NCBI GenBank assembly: GCA_003517285.1
Contig: DPAW01000159.1
Span: 1-9,233 of the forward strand
Length of the DNA: 9,233 bases
Origin: Verrucomicrobiales bacterium
Lineage (GTDB): Bacteria > Verrucomicrobiota > Verrucomicrobiia > Limisphaerales > UBA1100
Direction: 5' to 3'
Part shown: positions 1-5,629 of the stretch, one piece after another
Numbering within the stretch: position 1 is the stretch's first letter
How the letters are laid out: each line of letters begins with the position of its first letter
The notes under the pieces: generated by a model
The model's database searches: none
What the model was told of the DNA's origin: nothing
Seen by the model: the letters and a program-made list of their open reading frames with translations, nothing else
Made by a program: the position numbers and the translations under genes

Positions 1-62
1 ACGGTCTCCGATAAGCCGACTTGTTCAACAGTGGGGCACACACTCCAGGTGGAAGAAGACTT

Positions 63-68
63 AGAGGA
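63..68 (+). promoter_or_regulatory. Shine-Dalgarno-like AGAGGA before the prepilin-like gene
   Basis: AGAGGA lies 9 bases ahead of TTG 78 and is the main reason to prefer that start over TTG 21, which has no purine-rich site upstream. The evidence is position and sequence only. Confidence 0.4.
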
Positions 69-77
69 ATAGCCCCC

Positions 78-431
78 TTGGACCCCATATCACAACGTGG
101 TTTTGGTGTGCTCGATGGCCTAATCATATTAGCGATTTTGATGGTGGGGGTCGCTATTTTGATTCCTTATACCGTTTCTGAGAAACAGGATCTCAGCATT
201 CAAGAGTGTGTAAAAAATCTGCGTGAAATTGATAAGGCCATGCGTTTGTGGCAATTGGACAATTCAAAGCCGATGGATGCGCCAGTGACGTTTGCTGAAA
301 TAGTTGAGTATTTGGCTGAAGGTGTTTCCACAAATTGTCCAAGCGGGGGTCTTTATGTGGTGACCGGATTGACCAATCCGCCGATGTGTACCTTTCCTGG
401 GCACGCACTCAGTAACGAGGGTGGGGACTAA
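78..431 (+). CDS. Short prepilin-like (type IV pilin / pseudopilin-type) protein
   Basis: This is a probable small cell-envelope protein of the type IV pilin / type II secretion pseudopilin superfamily. With the TTG at 78 it is 117 residues: a short leader ending in Arg-Gly (G8), then F9 and a hydrophobic helix to about residue 31 (VLDGLIILAILMVGVAILIP). A soluble part follows with the pattern C-x-x-NLR-x-ID, then NCPSGG and MCTFPGH. Similar short prepilin-like proteins with these cysteine and CP-x-GG elements are, from memory, common in Verrucomicrobiota. The frame has a stop at 12-14, so the gene starts after that. TTG at 21 would give a 27-residue leader; TTG at 78 is preferred because AGAGGA (63-68) sits 9 bases upstream and the leader becomes compact. 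The residue at mature position +5 is Asp (D13), not the usual Glu. The real role (fibre subunit, secretion, or other) is not known. It ends tail-to-tail over gluQ. Confidence 0.72.
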   Translation: MDPISQRGFGVLDGLIILAILMVGVAILIPYTVSEKQDLSIQECVKNLREIDKAMRLWQLDNSKPMDAPVTFAEIVEYLAEGVSTNCPSGGLYVVTGLTNPPMCTFPGHALSNEGGD

Positions 432-1222
432 GTCCATTCTTTTCGCACCTCTTCCGGAGTTTTCCCGTTAGTTCGTAATTCGCGTAAACTGAGTGCTTTA
501 TTACGTTTGGCAAGGCGATTACCTTCGGTATCAAGCATCAGGTCACAATGATAAAACGATGGGGCGATTAGTTCGAGAGCACGGTAGAGGAGGAGCTGGC
601 GCGCGGTGGAGACGAGTAGATCGGCCCCACGGACAACCTCAGTGATTTCCTGAGCTGCGTCGTCCACCACGACGGCGAGTTGATAGGAGGGCATGCCGTT
701 TTTCTGCCACACGGGGAAATCTCCGAAATCGCGCCCGGCCACGAACTGTTGCGGGCCATAGTGCGCGTCTTCGAATGTGACGTGCTCTCCGTCAGGTACA
801 CGGAAACGCCAGTTACAGTCGGCTTCGGGTGGCGTGGTTTGTTCACGGCAAGTACCGGGGTAAATCGTTTCACCGCCTTCACCGTGCGGCGCGGCAACGG
901 CGTTTTCCAGATCGCGACGGGTGCACGTGCAGGGAAATAAGTAGCCCGATTGCTTGAGCTGCTCGAAAGCTTCCCGATACAGGCCCAATCGATCGGATTG
1001 ATGAAGGACATCGCCTTCCCAGTTAAGGCCGATCCAGCGGCAGTCTTCCATGGCTGCCTCGGTGTATTCCGGTTTGCAACGGTCAGAATCCAAATTCTCA
1101 TTACGATACAGCAGCGTGCCACCGGCGGCTCGGGCACGCTCTTGGGCGATCCAGAAGGTACGGGCGTGGCCCAGGTGCAGATAGCCGGTGGGCGTGGGGG
1201 CTAGGCGGCCGCGGTAGTTCAT
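428..1222 (-). CDS. gluQ: Glutamyl-Q tRNA(Asp) synthetase
   Basis: GluQ-RS is a GluRS paralogue without an anticodon-binding domain. It activates glutamate and attaches it to the queuosine base at position 34 of tRNA-Asp in the cytoplasm. The 264-residue length fits a catalytic core alone. Visible features are the class I HLGH signature at residues 16-19, R-N-E-N-L-D at 40-45 (usually RIEDLD), a zinc site C98-x-C100 with Y121-x3-C125 as in the family, the VVDD and VVRGADLL segments around 185-203, and a degenerate KMSKS-like loop RLAKR at 236-240. Its ATG overlaps the aguB TGA by four bases (ATGA, 1219-1222), implying co-transcription and translational coupling. Its TAG stop lies inside the end of the convergent prepilin-like gene. 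The Glu of RIED is kept, while the following Asp is Asn. Confidence in the family is very high; substrate is inferred from the family. Confidence 0.95.
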   Translation of the reverse strand: MNYRGRLAPTPTGYLHLGHARTFWIAQERARAAGGTLLYRNENLDSDRCKPEYTEAAMEDCRWIGLNWEGDVLHQSDRLGLYREAFEQLKQSGYLFPCTCTRRDLENAVAAPHGEGGETIYPGTCREQTTPPEADCNWRFRVPDGEHVTFEDAHYGPQQFVAGRDFGDFPVWQKNGMPSYQLAVVVDDAAQEITEVVRGADLLVSTARQLLLYRALELIAPSFYHCDLMLDTEGNRLAKRNKALSLRELRTNGKTPEEVRKEWT

Positions 1223-2112
1223 GAATCCAGAAAACGCTGGGTGATTCCGTCGTATGCGTCGATCCTACGGTCTCGCAGGAAAGGCCAGTGGGTGCGGGCT
1301 TCGTTGACTTGGGCGCGGTCTATTTCCACCAGCACCGTTTCGTTTTGATCCACGCTGCCTTGGGTGATGAGTTCGCCGCTCGGATTGCAGGCAAAGCTTT
1401 GGCCCCAGAATTCCAGTCCCGCGCCGCCGCTCGGGGCTTCATGGCCGACGCGGTTAACGGCGGCCACATAACAGCCGTTGGCGATAGCGTGGCCGCGTTG
1501 AATGGTCTGCCAGGCAGCGTGCTGGGCTTTGCCTTCAGCGGCTTTTTCGGCGGGATGCCAGCCGATGGCGGTGGGGCACAGGATTAGCTCGGCTCCGGCC
1601 AAGGCGGTCAGGCGGGCGGCTTCGGGGAACCACTGATCCCAGCAGATCAACACGCCAATGCGACCGTAGGCGGTGTCCCACGCGCGGAAGCCCTGATCGC
1701 CGGGGGTGAAGTAAAACTTCTCGTAGTACAGCGGATCATCCGGGATATGCATTTTCCGGTAGGTGCCAAGCAGGGAACCGTCGGCATCAATAATGACGGC
1801 GGAATTATGGTACAATCCGGCGGCTCGTTTCTCGAATAGCGAAGCTACGATCACCACACCCTCGGTGCGGGCTAATTCCTGAAATGCCGTGGTTTTCGGG
1901 CCCGTAATGGGTTCGGCCAGGTCAAAATGCTCGTGGGTTTCGGATTGGCAAAAGTACTGGGAGGCAAAGAGTTCCTGCGTGCAAATGATCTGAGCGCCGG
2001 CTTGAGCCGCGTTTTTTGCGGCGTTTAGCGCGTAATCCAGATTCTGCGCCGGATTGGGATCACACGCGTGCTGCAACAGGCCGAGGGTGATTTTTTCAGG
2101 GACTTTTTCCAT
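1219..2112 (-). CDS. aguB: N-carbamoylputrescine amidase (carbon-nitrogen hydrolase family)
   Basis: This enzyme hydrolyses N-carbamoylputrescine to putrescine, CO2 and ammonia, the last step of the agmatine route to polyamines. The 297-residue protein carries the nitrilase-superfamily triad: Glu47 in TQELF, Lys120 in YRKMHIPDD, and Cys157 in LICWDQWFPEAAR. The segments SQYFCQ, DPLYYEKFYFTPGD, PTAIGWHP and WPFLRDRRIDAY are typical of the AguB subfamily rather than general nitrilases. The ATG at 2112 gives MEKVPEKITLGLLQ, the normal family N-terminus; a TTG at 2154 in the same frame would add 14 residues that look non-homologous. There is no clear Shine-Dalgarno before either. It is first in a two-gene unit with gluQ. 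No agmatine deiminase partner (aguA) is in the window. Confidence 0.93.
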   Translation of the reverse strand: MEKVPEKITLGLLQHACDPNPAQNLDYALNAAKNAAQAGAQIICTQELFASQYFCQSETHEHFDLAEPITGPKTTAFQELARTEGVVIVASLFEKRAAGLYHNSAVIIDADGSLLGTYRKMHIPDDPLYYEKFYFTPGDQGFRAWDTAYGRIGVLICWDQWFPEAARLTALAGAELILCPTAIGWHPAEKAAEGKAQHAAWQTIQRGHAIANGCYVAAVNRVGHEAPSGGAGLEFWGQSFACNPSGELITQGSVDQNETVLVEIDRAQVNEARTHWPFLRDRRIDAYDGITQRFLDS

Positions 2113-2221
2113 GGTGCCGGAACTGCCGGCGATGTTCTCCGCACAGGCTGTCAAGTCAAGCTTGTGCTGAAAAAACAGGGTTATTTGCGAATATCTTTTG
2201 GTGAGAAGACCAGTTTTTCCC

Positions 2222-2251
2222 TTGCTGATTGGGCCGAAACGTCCGTTTACT
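2222..2251 (+). promoter_or_regulatory. Candidate promoter for HU gene
   Basis: TTGCTG (2222-2227) and TTTACT (2246-2251) are separated by 18 bases and resemble sigma-70-type -35 and -10 elements. A start near 2258 would leave about 40 bases of leader containing the strong ribosome binding site. No other good pair was seen in this divergent gap. Confidence 0.45.
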
Positions 2252-2282
2252 GCGGGCAGTCGCAGGGCGACAAATCTTAACC

Positions 2283-2289
2283 AAAGGAG
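2283..2289 (+). promoter_or_regulatory. Strong Shine-Dalgarno AAAGGAG for HU
   Basis: AAAGGAG lies 8 bases before ATG 2298 and fixes the HU start, ruling out the longer frame that opens at 2229. It is the strongest ribosome binding site in the window, consistent with an abundant protein. Confidence 0.85.
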
Positions 2290-2297
2290 AAAAACAA

Positions 2298-2585
2298 ATG
2301 GCGAAACTGACGAAAACCCAAACGATTGCTGCCGTGGCCGAGGCGGCCGACATATCCAAGGCGCAGGCCAAAGCCGCGCTGGAAGCGGTGGCGAGCCTGG
2401 CTTACGACAATGCGAAGGACGGCTTCACGATTCCCGGTGTGGGCAAAGTGAGCGTGCGGCAAACCAAGGCCCGCAAAATGGTCATGCGCTTCGGCCCTAA
2501 CGAAGGCAAAGAGATCGATGTGCCGGCCAAGACCAAGCTGAAATTCACGTTCCTGAAAGCCGCCAAGGAAGAAATCCTCGGCTAA
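2298..2585 (+). CDS. HU/IHF-family histone-like DNA-binding protein
   Basis: This is a small basic nucleoid protein expected to form dimers that bend and compact DNA. The 95 residues match HU length. The N-terminal helical part (MAKLTKTQTIAAVAEAAD, then ISKAQAKAALEAVASLA) resembles the HU dimer core, followed by a GVGKVSV strand and a basic arm. The usual HU arm signature GRNP-x-TG is not present; residues 64-77 read RFGPNEGKEIDVPA instead, keeping a proline (P67) and the E-I-x-V-P-A segment. The C-terminus LKFTFLKAAKEEIL matches the family's last helix. It has a strong Shine-Dalgarno and its own terminator, so it is probably transcribed alone. It is divergent from aguB. Family assignment is firm; whether it works as HU, IHF-like or a more specialised variant is not visible. 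Confidence 0.93.
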   Translation: MAKLTKTQTIAAVAEAADISKAQAKAALEAVASLAYDNAKDGFTIPGVGKVSVRQTKARKMVMRFGPNEGKEIDVPAKTKLKFTFLKAAKEEILG

Positions 2586-2603
2586 CTGAAACAAATTCTC
2601 ACG

Positions 2604-2630
2604 GGCGCCCCGCAAGGGGCGCCTTTTTTT
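2604..2630 (+). terminator. Rho-independent terminator of HU gene
   Basis: A perfect 8-bp stem GGCGCCCC (2604-2611) / GGGGCGCC (2616-2623) with a GCAA tetraloop is followed directly by seven T residues. It begins 18 bases after the HU stop. Confidence 0.96.
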
Positions 2631-2652
2631 GTGGCTGCATTTTCCGTAGACT
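2624..2652 (+). promoter_or_regulatory. Candidate leaderless-type promoter of ketopantoate reductase gene
   Basis: TAGACT (2647-2652) ends exactly 6 bases before ATG 2659, as also seen for the DUF1802 gene. The -35 is poor: with a 17-bp spacer it would fall in the terminator T-tract (2624-2629, six T). Predicted transcription start is at or next to the ATG. There is no Shine-Dalgarno (the six bases are AACCGC). Confidence 0.45.
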
Positions 2653-2658
2653 AACCGC

Positions 2659-3627
2659 ATGAAGATCGGCGTGGTTGGCGTGGGCGCGTTGGGAGGCTAC
2701 TACGGTGGCTTGCTGCACCGCGCCGGTGCCAAGGTGCATCTGCTGTTGCGCAGCGATTACGATACGGTGCGGTCCAACGGCATTCGGATTGATAGCGCTG
2801 AGGAAACCGTCACGGTGGAGCCGCATTGTCATCAGCGACCCGAAACAATCGGCGAATGCGATCTCGTCCTCGTGGGCCTGAAATCCACCGCCAACGACCG
2901 CTATCAGGAATTGATCAGGCCATTGACGGGGCCGGACACGGCCATCGTCTGCCTGCAAAACGGTTTGGGCAATTGTGAACAGTTAGCCGCACTCTTTGAT
3001 CCCGAACAGATTCTGGCAGGCTTGTGTTTTGTGTGCTTGAACCGCACCGCGCCCGGGGTGGTGGCGCATCAGGGATTTGGTAAAATTGTGCTGGGCGAAT
3101 TCGGCCGCCCCGCATTGTCGCGCACGCAGGCCATTGCAGATTTATTTCAAAAAGCCGGAGTGCCCTGCGAGGTGGTCGATCGTTTGGACGAAGGCTTGTG
3201 GGGTAAATTGATGTGGAACATTCCCTTCAATGGATTGGGCGTTGCCGCAGCCGCCGGATGGGACGCGCTGCAGTCTGGAAAACTGCCTGAACAGTTGGGG
3301 GCACCCTGGCCGACGGATCGCCTGTTGGCTGATCCCCGTTGGGAAGGGGAGGTGCGCGCGTTGATGCAGGAACTTATACAGGCTGCCGCCGCCCAAGAGA
3401 TTATTCTGTCCTCGGCGCTTGCCGATCGGATGGTGATCAATACCCGAGCCATGGGAGCGTATTACGCCTCGACCGTAATTGATTTCCAACTCGGCCGGTC
3501 GATGGAGTTGGAAAGTTTATTTCTGGAACCACTGCGGCGGGCACAGGCAGCAGGCGCCACCATGCCGCGGCTGGAGGCGCTTTGTGTTGTTTTGGAAAAG
3601 CTGACCCGTTATCTTCCGCGCCCATGA
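2659..3627 (+). CDS. panE: Ketopantoate reductase family protein (2-dehydropantoate 2-reductase, PanE/ApbA)
   Basis: The family reduces 2-dehydropantoate to pantoate with NADPH in pantothenate/CoA synthesis. The 322 residues start with a Rossmann fold, glycine motif G7-V-G9-A-L-G12. Next come LVGLKST with the candidate catalytic Lys75 and CLQNGLGN with Asn101. The C-terminal helical domain carries LWGKLMWNIPFNGL (Lys183, Asn187, Asn191) and a late GRSMELESL segment resembling the substrate-binding GRPTE region. Length is slightly above the roughly 300 typical of E. coli PanE. The ATG at 2659 gives the normal start directly on the glycine motif. It overlaps gltX by four bases (ATGA, 3624-3627). 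The family contains several paralogous subgroups with unknown substrates, so the exact reaction is an inference; no other pantothenate gene is nearby. Confidence 0.85.
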   Translation: MKIGVVGVGALGGYYGGLLHRAGAKVHLLLRSDYDTVRSNGIRIDSAEETVTVEPHCHQRPETIGECDLVLVGLKSTANDRYQELIRPLTGPDTAIVCLQNGLGNCEQLAALFDPEQILAGLCFVCLNRTAPGVVAHQGFGKIVLGEFGRPALSRTQAIADLFQKAGVPCEVVDRLDEGLWGKLMWNIPFNGLGVAAAAGWDALQSGKLPEQLGAPWPTDRLLADPRWEGEVRALMQELIQAAAAQEIILSSALADRMVINTRAMGAYYASTVIDFQLGRSMELESLFLEPLRRAQAAGATMPRLEALCVVLEKLTRYLPRP

Positions 3628-4958
3628 GTGTCCGCGTACGATTTGCGCCGAGTCCCACTGGGTATCTGCATATTGGAGGTGCACGCACGGCGTTGTTTAA
3701 TTGGCTCTATGCCCGTCATGCGGGCGGCAAATTTGTGCTGCGCGTGGAGGACACGGATGAGGAACGTAACACGCCTGAGGCAATAAATGTGATTCTCGAG
3801 GGCCTGCGCTGGCTGGGGTTGGACTGGGATGAAGGCCCGGCGAGCAACGATCCGGCCGGCGACAGCGTGGGTGATCGTGGGCCGTATTATCAATCCCAGC
3901 GCGCGGAAATCTATGCGCGGCGCGTGGAGGAGCTGAAGGTCAAGGGGCTCGCCTATGAGGACGACGGCGCCATCCGGTTTCGCATGCAGCGCGAAGCGGT
4001 GACCATTCCGGATTTGATCTGCGGCGATGTGGTGCGGGAATTGACCGATCGCGAACAGGAACAACCCGACTTCGTGATCGTGCGTTCGGACGGCAAACCA
4101 GTGTTTCATTTGGTCAACGTGGTGGACGACATCGAGATGGGCATCACACACGTGATTCGTGGTGAAGATCATCTATCCAACACCGCCAAGCATATCGCAC
4201 TGTTTCGCGCGTTCGACGTGGAGCCGCCGCAGTTCGCGCATATCCCGCTGATCCTTAATGCCAACGGCAGCAAGATGAGCAAGCGCGACGAAGGCGCCTC
4301 GCTGGAGGGCTGGCAACAGGCCGGCTATGTGTCCAGTGCGGTGACCAATTATCTGAGCCTGCTTGGCTGGTCGCCCAAGGACGATTCTCAGGTGATGCCG
4401 TTGAGCGAAATCATCGAGCGCTTTGATCTGCCGCAAATCAATCGGGCCAATGCTCGGTTTGATTTGGAGAAACTGCAGTGGATGAACTACGAGCACCTGC
4501 GCGCTCTGCCGATGGCCGATTACCGCGAACGCGCCGTGGCGGCCGGGGTGGATTTCGGGGGTGCCACCGAGGACTACATTGCCGCCGCCTTGGGCACTTG
4601 TCAGGACAAGGTGAAGCAGGTTGACGATCTACCGACGTTCTGCAGTTTTTATTTCACGGACGAATTCGACTACGACGAAGCCATGGCTGCCAAGGCCTTT
4701 GCGCCGGACAACAAGGAACCCTTTGCGCGCCTGCGCGAGGTGTTCGCTGGCGTCGAGGACTTCACGCCGGAGCCGTTGGAGGCGGCGCTGAAGGCGTTGG
4801 CGGAGGAGTTGGACGTCAAAGTGCGTGTGCTTGTAATGCCCGCGCGCTGCGCCTGCACCGGTGTAAAGGTGGGCCCCAGTCTCTACGACTTGATGGCCGT
4901 GCTGGGGCGGGACCGGGTGTTGGTAAGATTCGATAAGGCCTTGGCTGCGATGAGTTGA
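3624..4958 (+). CDS. gltX: Glutamate--tRNA ligase
   Basis: This charges tRNA-Glu with glutamate for translation. The class I signatures are HIGG (residues 16-19, within FAPSPTGYLHIGGARTAL), RVEDTD (40-45) and KMSKR (217-221), and the FHLVNVVDD and THVIRGEDHLSNTAKH segments are classic GluRS. The C-terminal half is the helical anticodon-binding region ending in GPSLYDLMAVLGRDRVLVRF. At 444 residues it is shorter than the common 465-500. The region between GLAYEDD (109-114) and GAIRFRM lacks the C-x-C...C zinc-type insertion found in many bacterial GluRS. ATG 3624 is used because it gives the standard N-terminus; an upstream in-frame ATG at 3582 lies inside the preceding gene. There is no Shine-Dalgarno; translation is probably coupled to the overlapping upstream gene. 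GluRS versus GlnRS identity rests on overall motif pattern. Confidence 0.97.
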   Translation: MSVRVRFAPSPTGYLHIGGARTALFNWLYARHAGGKFVLRVEDTDEERNTPEAINVILEGLRWLGLDWDEGPASNDPAGDSVGDRGPYYQSQRAEIYARRVEELKVKGLAYEDDGAIRFRMQREAVTIPDLICGDVVRELTDREQEQPDFVIVRSDGKPVFHLVNVVDDIEMGITHVIRGEDHLSNTAKHIALFRAFDVEPPQFAHIPLILNANGSKMSKRDEGASLEGWQQAGYVSSAVTNYLSLLGWSPKDDSQVMPLSEIIERFDLPQINRANARFDLEKLQWMNYEHLRALPMADYRERAVAAGVDFGGATEDYIAAALGTCQDKVKQVDDLPTFCSFYFTDEFDYDEAMAAKAFAPDNKEPFARLREVFAGVEDFTPEPLEAALKALAEELDVKVRVLVMPARCACTGVKVGPSLYDLMAVLGRDRVLVRFDKALAAMS

Positions 4959-4965
4959 TTTTTTG

Positions 4966-4989
4966 CGGCGGATTTTGTCCAATCCGCCG
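4966..4989. other. 9-bp inverted repeat between gltX and the PgsA-like gene
   Basis: CGGCGGATT (4966-4974) pairs perfectly with AATCCGCCG (4981-4989) around a 6-base loop. Six T residues come before it and none after, so it is not a standard terminator in either direction. It ends 8 bases before the PgsA-like ATG and fills most of the 39-base gap. It may shape translation or mRNA processing; function is unknown. Confidence 0.55.
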
Positions 4990-4997
4990 GCACAGGC

Positions 4998-5588
4998 ATG
5001 ACGACTGCGAATCAAATTACCATCGGCCGGATAGTTCTCGTGCCCTTTTTCGTCGTTCAATTGCTTTACTACTTTCGCACAGGCGACGAACTTCATCGGT
5101 ATCTGGCCATGGCGGCATTTCTGGTGGCCACGATCAGTGACGGGGTGGATGGTTATCTGGCACGGCATCGAGGGCAGGCCACGCAATTGGGCTCCTACCT
5201 CGATCCTTTGGCGGACAAACTCCTAATGTTCTCTGGATTGATCGTGCTCAGCATTGAATTTGAATCCAATCCTTTCGAACAACGCATCCCGCTTTGGCTC
5301 ACTGGCGTGGTTATCGGCCGCGATGCCATCGTGGTGACCGGCAGCGCGCTACTGTTCGCTGTGTTGGGCAACGTAGAGGTGAAGCCGTTATTCATGAGCA
5401 AGACCTCGGCAGTGCTTCAGATGGTGCTGATTGGCTGGGTGCTCTGTAAATTGCCTGGAATGGGTACCGTGGCTCTGGCCGCCGCGGTGGCCGTGACAAC
5501 GGTAATCACGGGCGTCTTATATGTGCGCGAAGGGGTTCGCCAATTCTCAGAACACCCGGCGGCACAGCCGGAGGATGAACAGGAGTGA
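4998..5588 (+). CDS. pgsA: CDP-alcohol phosphatidyltransferase, probably CDP-diacylglycerol--glycerol-3-phosphate 3-phosphatidyltransferase
   Basis: This is a membrane enzyme expected to transfer the phosphatidyl group from CDP-diacylglycerol to glycerol 3-phosphate, the committed step to phosphatidylglycerol and cardiolipin. The complete CDP-alcohol phosphatidyltransferase signature D-G-x2-A-R-x8-G-x3-D-x3-D is present: D51, G52, A55, R56, G65, D69, D73. Several hydrophobic helices are visible at about residues 9-26, 34-47, 75-87, 98-124 and 131-170. The N-terminus TANQITIGRIVLVPFF is typical of PgsA (NxxTxxRxxxxP-like). The C-terminal 20 residues are hydrophilic and acidic. The 196-residue length fits the family. 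It lies 39 bases after gltX on the same strand with no terminator between, so is probably co-transcribed. No Shine-Dalgarno is visible, and a hairpin lies just upstream. Other family substrates (inositol phosphate, serine) are less likely given the N-terminus. Confidence 0.88.
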   Translation: MTTANQITIGRIVLVPFFVVQLLYYFRTGDELHRYLAMAAFLVATISDGVDGYLARHRGQATQLGSYLDPLADKLLMFSGLIVLSIEFESNPFEQRIPLWLTGVVIGRDAIVVTGSALLFAVLGNVEVKPLFMSKTSAVLQMVLIGWVLCKLPGMGTVALAAAVAVTTVITGVLYVREGVRQFSEHPAAQPEDEQE

Positions 5589-5593
5589 CCGAC

Positions 5594-5620
5594 TTGACAG
5601 TTGGGTGCCGTCATTAGATG
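5594..5620 (+). promoter_or_regulatory. Candidate promoter of bcp-type peroxiredoxin
   Basis: A perfect TTGACA (5594-5599) stands 15 bases from TAGATG (5615-5620). The spacer is short. The predicted start near 5627 would give only about 3 bases of leader before ATG 5630. If correct, this excludes the in-frame ATG at 5618, which lies inside the -10 box. Confidence 0.5.
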
Positions 5621-5629
5621 TTCAAACAT

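Noticed and set aside
568..1137. Long alternative minus-strand frame of 189 codons inside gluQ
   Set aside because: Its composition is rich in Arg, Pro and Ser with no recognisable motif, while the overlapping gluQ frame has HLGH, the zinc site and complete family length.
1288..1587. Open frame of 99 codons on the plus strand opposite aguB
   Set aside because: It is a shadow of the high-GC codons of aguB; the aguB frame carries the full catalytic triad and family motifs, and this frame resembles no known protein.
2134..2149. TTGACA upstream of aguB as a firm promoter
   Set aside because: No acceptable -10 at normal spacing, so it is listed only as a low-interest observation.
4959..4989. gltX-pgsA hairpin as a terminator
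   Set aside because: The T-run precedes the stem on the plus strand and there is no T-run after the stem on either strand.
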